Shown here: positions 20,142 to 29,021 of the stretch, in pieces | Layout of the letters: each line of letters begins with the position of its first letter | How positions within the stretch are numbered: the stretch's first letter is position 1 | From: Vulcanisaeta thermophila | Lineage (GTDB): Archaea > Thermoproteota > Thermoprotei > Thermoproteales > Thermocladiaceae | Direction of reading: 5' to 3' | Assembly (NCBI RefSeq): GCF_001748385.1 | Contig: NZ_BCLI01000004.1 | Location: forward strand, 186,001 to 250,000 | Length of the DNA stretch: 64,000 nucleotides | Made by a program: the position numbers and the translations under genes | The notes under the pieces: model-generated | Seen by the model: only the letters and a program-made list of their open reading frames with translations | What the model was told of the DNA's origin: nothing | The model's database searches: none

Positions 20142-21338
20142 CTAACCCTCCTTATAATTATTCAAAGCCTCGCCAATCCTCCTAATCCCCTCAACAAGCC
20201 TATCCCTGCTCTCAGCCACAAACGAAATCCTAATGGCACCGGTGTAGACCTCGCTGAAGTAACTACCTGGTATCACGGCAACGCTGTAATTCTCGAGTAG
20301 GTACTGTGAGAACCTCTCAGCATCCTTAACGCCATAGCTCGAGAGGTCCAGGAACATGAACATGGACCCCCTGGGCCTCACGAACTTGGCCCTGGGCAGG
20401 TACTTACTCACCGCCTCCATCGCCACATCCCTCCTGCTCCTGTACTCATTGATTATGTAATTCATGTGCTTAATCCTAACCTCGGACCTTAGGTACATGG
20501 TTACGAGCCTCTGGGCAATTATTGGTGGGCAGTAGGTCATTTCCTCAGCGGCCAGCTTAATCCTGCCCATCACATCCCTGGGCCCATAGACAAAGCCTAA
20601 CCTCCAGCCCGGCATCCCAGGGTCCTTGGAGAAGGTGTTTATTGATATCACGTGCTCGGGGGCGTACTTGTAAATGTACGTGTGCTCACCCTCATAGACC
20701 AGGGTCCTGTACGCCTCATCAGAGATCACCCAGAAGTCCCTCTCCCTGGCAAGGTCCGCTATTGCCCTTGCCGTGTCCCTGTCTATTACATTGCCCGTGG
20801 GGTTGTCGGGATCCACCAACACCAGGGCCTTGGTCCTATGCGTAACCAACTCGCTTAATTTGTCAATGTCTATTTTAAAGCCATCATCGATACTGAGCCT
20901 TAGCCTCTTCACAACCGCCCCGAAGTACTCAAGGATTGGTTTGTAACCGAAGTACGTGGGGTCCAGGAGTATGACCTCATCACCAGGGTTTATTATTGAC
21001 ATTATGGTTGCGAACATCCCCTCCTGACCACCATTAACAATGACTATATTGTCAGGATCCACATCAACGCCACCAAGCCTCTTCAAATCCTCAGAAACAG
21101 CCTCCCTCAACTCAGCAATGCCCTGACTGGGCGTGTAACCGAACAACTCCATACCGCGGCTCTCCACAAGCTCCTTAGCCAATAACGCCCTGACCTCGGG
21201 GGGCGGTGGTATGCTGGGCTGTCCCGTGGATAGCACTATGATATCCCTACCCTCACGCCTTAACCTCTCCCTCAGTGCATCAATCTTCCTAGTGGGTGAC
21301 TCCCTAAATGCCTGGGTTGCCGTTGATAGGCCGCGCAT
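20142..21338 (-). CDS. Class I/II PLP-dependent aminotransferase
   Basis: About 398 aa, fold type I. LSTGQPSIPPPPEV at the start, NGGQEGMFATIMSIINPGDEVILLDPTYFGY, VLVDPDNPTGNV (Asp and Asn to pyridoxal) and NTFSKDPGMPGWRLGFVYG (the Lys forming the Schiff base) are typical of the aspartate or branched-chain/aromatic group; PRGSMFMFLDLS and IRISFVAESRDRL (Arg binding the substrate carboxylate) complete it. Substrate is not clear; convergent placement next to leuA suggests a final step in leucine, valine or 2-aminoadipate synthesis. The ATG at 21338 is 27 bp after GTATATAATG and is preferred to the one at 21362. Confidence 0.88.
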   Translation of the reverse strand: MRGLSTATQAFRESPTRKIDALRERLRREGRDIIVLSTGQPSIPPPPEVRALLAKELVESRGMELFGYTPSQGIAELREAVSEDLKRLGGVDVDPDNIVIVNGGQEGMFATIMSIINPGDEVILLDPTYFGYKPILEYFGAVVKRLRLSIDDGFKIDIDKLSELVTHRTKALVLVDPDNPTGNVIDRDTARAIADLARERDFWVISDEAYRTLVYEGEHTYIYKYAPEHVISINTFSKDPGMPGWRLGFVYGPRDVMGRIKLAAEEMTYCPPIIAQRLVTMYLRSEVRIKHMNYIINEYRSRRDVAMEAVSKYLPRAKFVRPRGSMFMFLDLSSYGVKDAERFSQYLLENYSVAVIPGSYFSEVYTGAIRISFVAESRDRLVEGIRRIGEALNNYKEG

Positions 21339-21530
21339 CCGATAATAGGGCTTTGCACGCATTATATACTTTATGTATTTACTAACAATGGTGACCCAGG
21401 GAGGTCTTTGTATAAATAATATCGATAATTAACAATATAAAACCACCACTCCCCACAGGTAGTGTTTAATGAATATATAGGCGCCAACCATGGGTAAGCC
21501 TTAATAATTATTTTCCATATTCGTTATCAC

Positions 21531-21965
21531 GTGCCCACCATAGAAAGGATACTGGTAGGTTACGATGGATCGGTCGCGGGGGCCAAGGCCCTTAGTTATG
21601 CAATAATGCTCGCCAAGAACTTCAGGGCCAAGCTCTACATACTCCATGTAATCGAGGCCGGGAAGTTGGCGGTAACCACCGAGGTGAGCATGTACCCATC
21701 AATAATCGAATCTCTTGAGAGATCGGGTAGGGAAATCCTCACTAGGGCCGTTGATGAGGCGAGGAACGCGGGTGTTGATGTGGAGGGGCTCCTGGAGATG
21801 GGTTCGGACGCCGCGGAGACCATAATAAACACTGCGGACAGGGTGAACGCGGACCTCATAGTTGTTGGTTCCCGTGGGTTGAAGGGATTAACTAGGTTTT
21901 TACTGGGTTCAGTGAGTGAGAAGGTTGTTAGGTATGCTAATAGGCCGGTGCTCGTGGTTCATTGA
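21531..21965 (+). CDS. Universal stress protein (UspA family)
   Basis: 144 aa single-domain Usp. ERILVGYDGSVAGAKAL begins the fold and VVGSRGLKGLTRFLLGSVSEKVVRYANRPVLVV contains the G-x2-G-x9-G-S/T ATP-binding signature of the ATP-binding subgroup. The GTG start at 21531 has CCTTAATAATTA centred about 26 bp upstream, so the message is leaderless. The MscS-like channel gene follows after 50 bp on the same strand with its own TATA-like element. Confidence 0.92.
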   Translation: MPTIERILVGYDGSVAGAKALSYAIMLAKNFRAKLYILHVIEAGKLAVTTEVSMYPSIIESLERSGREILTRAVDEARNAGVDVEGLLEMGSDAAETIINTADRVNADLIVVGSRGLKGLTRFLLGSVSEKVVRYANRPVLVVH

Positions 21966-22015
21966 GTAGGGAGGGGAAGGCTTAAAGGGGCTCTGGGTTA
22001 ATTCGTAATGAAATT

Positions 22016-22822
22016 ATGATAAACACCTCAGTTAATGGAGCCCCGTGGTACGCATACCTAGAGCATGTACTGAGTACGCCATTGGCTCAGGCATTTATTG
22101 TGGCGGTCATAGCCATAGTATTATTCTTCATCCTGGACTACGTATTCGACAAGGCCATAAGGGCCGTGGTGAGGATATCCAGGAAGGGTGATGTTGAGAA
22201 TGCCAAGTTCATATTTAGGATAATCCTAATAGTTGCCATACTCGCCGCAATAGCCTACGTGTACGGTCAGTACCTCCTCGTGGCAGCCCTCCTGGTGATA
22301 TTCGGTGTAATAATCATCGTTGGCGCCAGGCCCATTATTGAGGAGTACTTCACGGGCAAATTGATAAAGTTGGTTAGGGAGTACTCATTCAATGTTGGTG
22401 ATCACGTAGAGGTGGCGGGTATTAAGGGGTACGTGCTTAGGGAAACACCCCTGGGCATTGTTGTGAGGAGTTCGAGGAATGAGATCGTCTACGTACCGTA
22501 CACACTGGTCATGAAGGGTATTGTGAGAGTTGCGTCACTGAGCGAGGGGGTTGAGATTAGAATACCATTTAAGGTCCCTAGGAATGAGGTGTCAATTAAT
22601 GAATTACGTGATGAATTGACTAAGTACATGGAGGACCTAGGCGTTGAGGAGCCAAGGGTGGACATAGCATCCATTGAGGAGAGGTACATAGAGTTGATAG
22701 CTAGGGGCTCGTATAAGGATTTAAGGACCATGGATGATGTCAGGTACTCCATACTCAATAAAGTGTATGAATTAACCAGTGAGGCGCATAGACGTTCAGG
22801 TGGCGTTAGAAGTAATGAGTGA
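22016..22822 (+). CDS. MscS-family mechanosensitive channel
   Basis: 268 aa with three hydrophobic segments in the first 110 residues, the third (LLVAALLVIFGVIIIVGARPIIEEYFTG) corresponding to the pore helix, followed by the cytoplasmic beta domain with the family-typical FNVGDHVEVAGIKGYVLRETPLGIVVRSSRNEIVYVPYTLVMKG and a C-terminal alpha/beta part. It would release solutes on osmotic downshift. Preceded by GGCTTAAAGGG near 21984. The neighbour on the other strand is a TrkA-type potassium regulator, consistent with ion and turgor control. Confidence 0.88.
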   Translation: MINTSVNGAPWYAYLEHVLSTPLAQAFIVAVIAIVLFFILDYVFDKAIRAVVRISRKGDVENAKFIFRIILIVAILAAIAYVYGQYLLVAALLVIFGVIIIVGARPIIEEYFTGKLIKLVREYSFNVGDHVEVAGIKGYVLRETPLGIVVRSSRNEIVYVPYTLVMKGIVRVASLSEGVEIRIPFKVPRNEVSINELRDELTKYMEDLGVEEPRVDIASIEERYIELIARGSYKDLRTMDDVRYSILNKVYELTSEAHRRSGGVRSNE

Positions 22823-22826
22823 GGTG

Positions 22827-23480
22827 TTATCCTATTATACTGCGTATTAATGCATCAACCCTCTCTGGCTCACCCACGACTACCAAAACGGCGCCGCCCT
22901 CGATTACGGTATCCTCGGAGACCTTGGTGGGTTTCCCACCGGTTATTACGTAGGGTATGGCAACGTCATAATCACTGACCACCTCAGAGATCCTTTTACC
23001 AAGTAATGGTGATTCTGATGGTACATTGATTATTGCGAACTTAATATTATTATCGGGGTCCTCGTAAAACTTAAATGACTGGGTTACGGCATTGACTATC
23101 TGGGTTGCCAGAACTGCGCTTGTGTTTATAACTTTCACATTCAACTCCTTAAACAAATCCTCCTTATCCCTGGAGCTGACCTTAGCCATTATTATGGGTA
23201 CGCCCCTCTCCCTACCAATACTACATACCTTGTAATTATCATCATCACTATCCAGTAAGGCCAGTAGGACCTCGGCCTTGTCAATCCCAACCTCAGTGAG
23301 TACGTCGGGGTTTGTGGGGTCGCCTCTGTAGATTGATGCGCTGGACTTTAGTATTTTATAGGCCTTGGAGCACAGCTCATTGCTTTGGTCCACAATGGTT
23401 ACCTCATAACCCAGTGCTATCAATTCCTTACTAACCTCAATACCGAGGTCATTGGCACCAACTACAATGACGTTCTTCAA
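22827..23480 (-). CDS. TrkA-type potassium uptake or channel regulator (RCK)
   Basis: 217 aa with TrkA-N (NVIVVGANDLGIEVSKELIALGYEVTIVDQSNELC, a Rossmann NAD-binding loop, and the acidic ribose contact VDQ) and TrkA-C (from about 135, SPLLGKRISEVVSDYDVAIPYVITGG). Such proteins gate Trk/Ktr transporters or K channels by binding NADH or ATP; no partner membrane gene is adjacent. Translation appears to begin at TTG (23480); no in-frame ATG or GTG exists closer to the TATA-like GGTTAATAAAC near 23516. Confidence 0.88.
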   Translation of the reverse strand: MKNVIVVGANDLGIEVSKELIALGYEVTIVDQSNELCSKAYKILKSSASIYRGDPTNPDVLTEVGIDKAEVLLALLDSDDDNYKVCSIGRERGVPIIMAKVSSRDKEDLFKELNVKVINTSAVLATQIVNAVTQSFKFYEDPDNNIKFAIINVPSESPLLGKRISEVVSDYDVAIPYVITGGKPTKVSEDTVIEGGAVLVVVGEPERVDALIRSIIG

Positions 23481-23610
23481 CCAAAACCACCAACAGTAAC
23501 GGTGAGTGGTGTGTTTATTAACCTTATTAACCCAATTAGCCCTACACGATTATTCACACCCCATTAACACCTGATTAATGCTTTTATAGTGGGTAATGCT
23601 TAAGTCGTTG

Positions 23611-24156
23611 ATGAGCGATCAATGGTTAGTCAGGGATATCAATGGACTAATCCCCAAACTCGACAAAGTGGGGCTTGGGTTCAAGGCCCAAAACCCAAAG
23701 CTCTTAGTGGTCATATTCTACGACTTACTATGCCCTGGCTGCGCGGTTCTTGAGGATGAAGCCGGTGATTACCTAGTGAGCCTGGTTAATGATGGCAAGG
23801 CATCCCTCTACTTCGTGGACTACCCCGTGCATAGGGGTATTGAGAGAGTGCATGCATCGTTTAGGTGCATTTACAGGAACAACCCCACACTATTCCTGGA
23901 AGCACTCAGGAGGCACTACGAAGCCTACCTGAGCGGTAAATTGAAGAGGGAGGACCTAGAGAGGGTGGGTGGTGAGTGTATTGATAAGGAGTTGCCCATG
24001 GTCTCTGAGGGCAAGTCACTGGGTAAGGAGTTGGGTGTCCCTGGGACACCAACGATAATCATAGGTAACATACCCAAAAACATTGGGCAGGCAGTATTCG
24101 GCTATCCAGGGCTTGGGAGGCTTATGCAATTAATTGAGGAGCTCTACGTCTACTAA
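23611..24156 (+). CDS. DsbA/thioredoxin-fold oxidoreductase
   Basis: About 181 aa, without a signal peptide, so cytoplasmic. VVIFYDLLCPGCAVLEDEA carries the CPGC redox motif after the first strand; an all-helical insert follows (residues about 70-130), then GVPGTPTIIIG with the cis-proline that faces the active site. Cytoplasmic disulfide formation is common in Crenarchaea, so a role as oxidase or isomerase is likely. The ATG at 23611 is 25 bp after CTTTTATAG and is favoured over 23596. Confidence 0.8.
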   Translation: MSDQWLVRDINGLIPKLDKVGLGFKAQNPKLLVVIFYDLLCPGCAVLEDEAGDYLVSLVNDGKASLYFVDYPVHRGIERVHASFRCIYRNNPTLFLEALRRHYEAYLSGKLKREDLERVGGECIDKELPMVSEGKSLGKELGVPGTPTIIIGNIPKNIGQAVFGYPGLGRLMQLIEELYVY

Positions 24157-24160
24157 ATCA

Positions 24161-24751
24161 TCAACCTAAGTACCTATTCCTAATCGACCTGAGGGTGATG
24201 ACTAGCACCACAGAGCTAACACCCACAATCGCCGTGCCTGCAATCATAAGCGTGGAGATCAGAGGTAACCAGAGCACCACACCTACCACGGAGGCCAGGG
24301 ACGCAGTCATCACAGACCTCCTCCTAAACTGCCTCCCTATTAGGTAGATGGTCACATAACCAATAACTGAGAGGCCCAGGTACAGCCCATAAACCACTAA
24401 GTAAAGTAGCATGGCAAAGCTCCTGCTAAGGAAGAGGACTGAGACCGTAAAAAGGAGGAATATGGGTATTATTATCGTCATAGACCTATATACGCCCGCC
24501 AAACGACAACTAACCCTATTTATCACGCATATGTGATCCCAGGCAAACAACCCCATGGCAGTCCACGTGGGGAGCAGTAGTAATTGCAATATGATTATTA
24601 GTAGGTTCGTGGGCCCCAGGTAAAGCACCACCATTGTTATCACGTTGAAGATAACGTAGTAAATTAATCCCGTGAATCCCTCCCTAACGTCACGAACCAA
24701 ACCCATTACAATACCTACAACCCAAGCACCCCTTATAAATAAAACCAACAT
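24161..24751 (-). CDS. Multi-pass membrane protein of unknown function
   Basis: About 196 aa with five or six hydrophobic segments and short basic loops; no motif I recognise. A Cys pair (CVINRVSCR) lies between segments. A strong TATA-like TTTATAAAAATA (24773-24783) is about 27 bp upstream of the ATG at 24751; a further ATG at 24706 is also possible. The same A/T block reads as a promoter on the other strand for the DUF998 gene. It is convergent with the DsbA-like gene, with only 4 bp between stops. Confidence 0.6.
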   Translation of the reverse strand: MLVLFIRGAWVVGIVMGLVRDVREGFTGLIYYVIFNVITMVVLYLGPTNLLIIILQLLLLPTWTAMGLFAWDHICVINRVSCRLAGVYRSMTIIIPIFLLFTVSVLFLSRSFAMLLYLVVYGLYLGLSVIGYVTIYLIGRQFRRRSVMTASLASVVGVVLWLPLISTLMIAGTAIVGVSSVVLVITLRSIRNRYLG

Positions 24752-24771
24752 GCCGAACCTGGAGCAGAAAA

Positions 24772-24784
24772 TATTTTTATAAAT
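24772..24784. promoter_or_regulatory. Bidirectional TATA-like element between two membrane-protein genes
   Basis: The A/T block ATTTTTATAAATC can be read as a TATA box on both strands. It is spaced 26 bp from a GTG at 24802 (plus) and about 27 bp from the ATG at 24751 (minus). Confidence 0.45.
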
Positions 24785-24795
24785 CACTGGAGGAA

Positions 24796-25359
24796 ATGGG
24801 TGTGAGGGTAAGGACCTTCCTAGCACTCGCAGGAATCATAGCGGCAGTGTTAGCATGGGTCGTAATAATCATAAGCATAAGCGTGAATCCCTGGTTTAAA
24901 ATAACCAAGAACGCATTCAGTGACCTAGGCGGGCCCCACGCGGTTGATCCATGGATTTATAACTACGGGCTTATAATAACCTCGGTCTTCGTAGACCTAT
25001 ACTCAATAAACCTACTCATTAATTCCAGGAATAAGGTGGAGAGTTTCGCCTCAGCCTTCGTATTAATAGCGGGGCTTTTCCTGGCTTTGATAGGGATTTA
25101 TCATGCAGGGACGAGGCCCCATGTGTTCGTTTCCACGTGGTTCTTCGTGCAAATGGACATGGCATTGATTACGTGGGGTATCGGATCATTAATGGCGGGT
25201 GATAGGCGCACTGGACTTTTCTCGCTAATCCTCGGTGTGTTGTCACCAATCCCCGCAATATTAATTCCATGGCCATCTGCGGCTATGGAGGAAACCTACG
25301 GAATCTTAATTATTGATGTGTGGGTAATTGTGATGACTTATAAATCATTGATAAGGTAA
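24796..25359 (+). CDS. DUF998 family membrane protein
   Basis: 187 aa with six hydrophobic segments. VNPWFKITKNAFSDLGGPHA between segments one and two is the signature of DUF998 (NPWF...NALSDLG). Function unknown. The ATG at 24796 has GGAGG two bases upstream; GTG at 24802 would fit a leaderless message better. Either choice changes two residues only. Confidence 0.82.
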   Translation: MGVRVRTFLALAGIIAAVLAWVVIIISISVNPWFKITKNAFSDLGGPHAVDPWIYNYGLIITSVFVDLYSINLLINSRNKVESFASAFVLIAGLFLALIGIYHAGTRPHVFVSTWFFVQMDMALITWGIGSLMAGDRRTGLFSLILGVLSPIPAILIPWPSAAMEETYGILIIDVWVIVMTYKSLIR

Positions 25360-25382
25360 TGATTGATTCATGACCATTTTAT

Positions 25383-26663
25383 TCATAGGTATAGGGTTAA
25401 GTAACCAATGAGCCTCATCACTGGATCAATAAACCAGGACGGGGGTACCACGGTGGCTAAGATGATCAACGTGACCGCGAGTACCATACCCTCAGCAAGG
25501 CCTCCCTTAAAACCAGTGCCGAGGCTCCTTGCCAACCTGACGTAGTAGGGGACTGAGATAACGGAGTTCACAACGAGAATAACAGCGAGCCAGGTTAGGT
25601 TTCCATAAACCAAAGCCAGTATTATATACAGCTTAGACCAGAATCCCAGTAATGGCGGGGTCCCTATAAAGGCTAATGATATTAACCACGTACTCACCGC
25701 ATTGTTACCCCTTGAGAACACTGAGTTAAAGAAGCCTATCTTACCAACGGCATTCATGAACAACTGAAGCAATAGACCCACCAGGGCCAGGCCCAGCGTG
25801 GTGCTAGAGCCCATGGCGTACCCCATCACGGCCGCCGCCAATGCTGACATTACGTAACCCATGTTGGCGATTGATGAGTAAGCCAGAACCCTGGCATCCT
25901 CCTTAGCTGTTAACGCGCCTATGTTGCCCACGAACATGGATATCGTGGCAACGGCACCCGCTATGTAGGCTAGGTAGTAGGGTGGTATTGAGCCCATGGT
26001 TGTTAGTATTACCTTCAGTGCCACTATGAATGGCGCTATCTTGGCTATTGAGGCTATTATCGAAACAGGTACCGGGTTCCCTGCGGTGAATACATCCGGG
26101 ACCCACTCATGCATGGGCGCAGCACCCACCTCCAGTGATAGTCCTAGGATTAATAGTGAGAAGCCCAGTATGTACGTGGGTAATGTGGCTGTTGATGCTA
26201 TTATCAACGCGCCCACGAAGAAGAGCACGGTAGCTATGATCATGTTAACCACGTACTTAATACCCACCTCAAGGCTTACCCTGGGCTCACCAATCATTAT
26301 TAATAAGTACGTTGGTGCGGAAATGAGTACTAGGGATAGTAGGGCGAGGGCCAGGTTACTCGTGTATAGGGCCAGGACTATCGCTATTATCATTATTCCA
26401 ATGAGCATGTAATCCACGCCCCTAATTGATGAGTCAACCCTCATGAGTGTGACAATGCCCAGTAGGCCTATGGTGACGGTAAAGGCAATGAAGGGTATTA
26501 AGTAAACATTGGGAGCCGCAAGCAGTATGAGTATTGATACCAATGGCGGGATCCAGGAATACCTCCTTGAGGTCTCGCTAAGCAGCATTGGTGCTGTGCC
26601 CACGACATTTATCACCAGCGATGCAATGATTATGTATATATATGGGGATACCATGCCCATCAC
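25383..26663 (-). CDS. NuoN/MrpD-type proton-translocating membrane subunit
   Basis: 426 aa with 13-14 hydrophobic segments, the size of a trimmed antiporter-like complex I subunit. Charged residues within membrane segments include the Glu in FSLLILGLSLEVGAAPMHEWVPDVF (the Glu-Lys/His discontinuous helix block: PMHEWVPDVFTAGNPVPVS) and a Lys in FMNAVGKIGFFNS. It starts in overlap with the nuoK-like stop (GTG 26663 or ATG 26660). With the upstream J- and K-like genes it forms a three-gene membrane set; the peripheral, quinone-binding and L/M subunits are not here. Confidence 0.85.
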   Translation of the reverse strand: MMGMVSPYIYIIIASLVINVVGTAPMLLSETSRRYSWIPPLVSILILLAAPNVYLIPFIAFTVTIGLLGIVTLMRVDSSIRGVDYMLIGIMIIAIVLALYTSNLALALLSLVLISAPTYLLIMIGEPRVSLEVGIKYVVNMIIATVLFFVGALIIASTATLPTYILGFSLLILGLSLEVGAAPMHEWVPDVFTAGNPVPVSIIASIAKIAPFIVALKVILTTMGSIPPYYLAYIAGAVATISMFVGNIGALTAKEDARVLAYSSIANMGYVMSALAAAVMGYAMGSSTTLGLALVGLLLQLFMNAVGKIGFFNSVFSRGNNAVSTWLISLAFIGTPPLLGFWSKLYIILALVYGNLTWLAVILVVNSVISVPYYVRLARSLGTGFKGGLAEGMVLAVTLIILATVVPPSWFIDPVMRLIGYLTLYL

Positions 26664-26980
26664 CCCCCAGCCTGAACCTCACCCCCAGCCCTTATCTCCT
26701 CAACCCTCACGGATTTCCTAACCCTGTCCAGGGACATTATGGCTATTATCAACGTCATGAACTCCGTTGAAGAGGACAATATCGATACCACCAGTACGCC
26801 CAAAGCCACCGTGGCATTGATCATGAATAGTGGGATTGCTGATAGGAATATTGCGTTGAACATGAGTTCCAGGGCTATGAGCATCCTAATCAGGTCATTG
26901 GCCCTGAGGCTCACGAAATAACCTATCATGAGTATTATCGATGCTAGTCCGTACAGTACGGATGCGCTTATTACCTCCAT
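26660..26980 (-). CDS. NuoK/MrpC-type membrane subunit
   Basis: 106 aa, three hydrophobic segments. The membrane Glu in RMLIALELMFNAIFL is the conserved NuoK Glu in helix 2; a second acidic residue in SSSTEFMTLIIAIMS matches the helix 3 Glu. These form the E-channel linking quinone reduction to pumping. A C-terminal tail (VEEIRAGGEVQAGG) is hydrophilic. It overlaps nuoJ by 10 bp and nuoN by 4 bp. Confidence 0.85.
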   Translation of the reverse strand: MEVISASVLYGLASIILMIGYFVSLRANDLIRMLIALELMFNAIFLSAIPLFMINATVALGVLVVSILSSSTEFMTLIIAIMSLDRVRKSVRVEEIRAGGEVQAGG

Positions 26981-27456
26981 GACCCGGTCACCCTTAGGTA
27001 ATACATTATTAATCCAATCATCATGATTACTAATAACGATACCAAAAGCCCAACGAGAAGTAGGTAGTCTGGTGATGATATGAAGCTGGATAGTACGGAT
27101 GAGGGCACGGTGGTTAACTTATAATTCGTCCCTGCACTGGCCAGTATGATTGCAACTATAAATAGTATAATTGGAATTATCCACACCTTACTAACGCCCG
27201 CGCCCTTAATTTCGATTCTCCTATAAGTTGCGGCTAGGACTATTGTCATCGTTATCGTGGCACCCACAAATATTAAGTATATAAGTACGAAGCCAAATTG
27301 TACACCGAGAACCGCGTATATCCCGCCAATGAATGCCGTGGCCATGGCCAGGTATATGGCTGCGTACAGGTTGTCCTTGGTAATGGCCACGCCTATTGAT
27401 GATATAACTGCGAAAACGCCCAGTGCTATCACGGCTGCGTAGTATTCCGAAACCAT
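26971..27456 (-). CDS. NuoJ-type membrane subunit
   Basis: About 161 aa, five hydrophobic segments. LYAAIYLAMATAFIGGIYAVLGVQFGFVLIYLIFVGATITMTIVL follows the NuoJ pattern, with the flexible helix 3 segment and the Tyr/Gly-rich turn. The ATG at 27456 lies 26 bp after GCTTATAAAAGTA, so the transcript starts there; the upstream ATG at 27540 would place the promoter within the gene. First gene of the J-K-N set. Confidence 0.85.
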   Translation of the reverse strand: MVSEYYAAVIALGVFAVISSIGVAITKDNLYAAIYLAMATAFIGGIYAVLGVQFGFVLIYLIFVGATITMTIVLAATYRRIEIKGAGVSKVWIIPIILFIVAIILASAGTNYKLTTVPSSVLSSFISSPDYLLLVGLLVSLLVIMMIGLIMYYLRVTGSWR

Positions 27457-27568
27457 CGTATTTTCAGGACACATTTTACTTTTATAAGCATAACCCACCA
27501 TGGTTATTCCCAATAATTTAATGAATATGAGGATCATCAATTAAAAGGTGTGGCTCCTCAGTGCAGCC

Positions 27569-28069
27569 GTGGGCTTAATACTGGTTTTTACAGGAGATGG
27601 AAAAGGGAAAACCACCGCCGCTCTGGGGCTTATACTGAGGGCTGTGGGCCATGGTTACAGGGTGGTCTTGGCTCATTTATTAAAGACGTTGATATATAGG
27701 GGTGAGTACGTGGGTGAGTACTTAGCAATCAAGAGGTTCCTTAACGACTACGTTGAGGTGTACTCACTGGACCCCAATGCGCACTTAACACCGCGCGACG
27801 TACTCAATAAGGCCCTGGAGAGGGCTAGGGCTGTAAAGCCCTTCTTATTAGTTCTTGATGAGGTTAATAATGCGGTTAATGATGGGTTGTTAATGGTGGA
27901 TGAGGTCATTAGTGGTATTAAATCGTTGCCCCAGGAGGTTAATGTGGTCTTAACGGGTAGGAATGCGCCCAGGGAGTTTTTGGAAATAGCCGATCTAATC
28001 ACGGTCATGGAACCCGTGAGGCATTACTTCGATAGGGGTATTGTTGGGGTTAGGGGTCTTGAGTGGTGA
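27569..28069 (+). CDS. BtuR/CobO-type cob(I)alamin adenosyltransferase
   Basis: About 166 aa, P-loop ATPase fold. LILVFTGDGKGKTTAALGLILRAVGHGYRVVLAHLLK is the family N-terminus with its unusual Walker A (GxGKGKTT) that binds ATP in reverse orientation. VLDEVNNAVNDGLL supplies Walker B, VVLTGRNAPREFLEIADLITVMEPVRHYFDRGI the family's C-terminal block. Makes adenosylcobalamin, the mutase cofactor; a different, unrelated candidate adenosyltransferase sits in the mutase operon at 11900. The GTG at 27569 is 26 bp from ATTAAAAGG; GTG at 27548 is an alternative. Confidence 0.88.
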   Translation: MGLILVFTGDGKGKTTAALGLILRAVGHGYRVVLAHLLKTLIYRGEYVGEYLAIKRFLNDYVEVYSLDPNAHLTPRDVLNKALERARAVKPFLLVLDEVNNAVNDGLLMVDEVISGIKSLPQEVNVVLTGRNAPREFLEIADLITVMEPVRHYFDRGIVGVRGLEW

Positions 28070-28103
28070 TTATGAAGTAACTGTTATATTAACACGGTTA
28101 ATA

Positions 28104-28907
28104 ATGGCACCAATGCCAACACTCAAGTTTAGGGATGATAGGCCCACCTTAATAGGCGTAGTTCACCTACCACCGCTCCCCGGTTCCCCTAGGTACTCAG
28201 GGGTTGATATAAACACCCTGGTGGACTTCGCTGTGAGGAACGCCAGGGCCCTTGAGGAGGCGGGCTTTGATGCCGTGATTCTGGAGAATTTCAATGACTA
28301 CCCGTTCAGGCCTAGGGTTAGGGAGGTTGAGACCATAGCCGCAATGTCAATAATAACCAGGGAGGTGGTTAGGGACGTCACGATACCAGTGGGTATAAAC
28401 TTGCTAAGGAACTCAGGGCCTGAAGCTGCGGCAATAGCCATAGTGACTGGGGCATCGTTCATAAGGTCCAACGCCTTTTGCGAGACCATTGTAAGCCCCG
28501 AGGGTATTATCGAGCCCGTGGCCAGGGAGGTCATTGAGGTAATGAATAGGTTGAGCGCCAAGGTAATGGTGCTGGCTGATGTATTCGTAAAGCACGCGAG
28601 CCCACTGCACAGGATGACCCTGGAGGATGTGGCCAGGGATTGTGTGGAGAGAGCCCTGGCGGATGCCATTGTGGTGACTGGGCCCAGGACTGGCGAGGCG
28701 CCCGACCCTCTCCTGGTTAGGCGTGCCGTTAAGGCTGTTAATGCCAAGGTGCTGGTTGGTAGTGGTGTGAATCCTAGTAATGTGAATGATTATAAGGATG
28801 CCCATGGATTCATAGTGGGCACCTACATTAAGGATGAGGAGGGCCAGGTGGACATAGCCAAGGCTAGGAACATGGTTAGTGCCGTAAGGGCCATTAAGTA
28901 TCCTTGA
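28104..28907 (+). CDS. BtpA/SgcQ-family TIM-barrel protein
   Basis: About 267 aa. TLIGVVHLPPLPGSPRYSG at the start, AGFDAVILENFNDYPF, VGINLLRNSGPEAAAIA and VLVGSGVNPSNVNDYKDAHGFIVGTYIK at the end are the hallmark blocks of the BtpA family. BtpA in cyanobacteria affects photosystem I stability; archaeal members have no settled function, though the barrel ending resembles phosphate-binding barrels. ATG at 28104 or 28113; TTATATTAAC is best spaced for the latter. It follows the adenosyltransferase gene by 34 bp. Confidence 0.85.
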   Translation: MAPMPTLKFRDDRPTLIGVVHLPPLPGSPRYSGVDINTLVDFAVRNARALEEAGFDAVILENFNDYPFRPRVREVETIAAMSIITREVVRDVTIPVGINLLRNSGPEAAAIAIVTGASFIRSNAFCETIVSPEGIIEPVAREVIEVMNRLSAKVMVLADVFVKHASPLHRMTLEDVARDCVERALADAIVVTGPRTGEAPDPLLVRRAVKAVNAKVLVGSGVNPSNVNDYKDAHGFIVGTYIKDEEGQVDIAKARNMVSAVRAIKYP

Positions 28908-29021
28908 ATTGCCACGGTGCCGGTTTTAATTAATGCCCGTGCTGTATTAATTGAAATAGATAAGCATAGATATCTATGAAACAAAACTTAAATCTCATTA
29001 TTCACCGTGTAATGATTGGTT

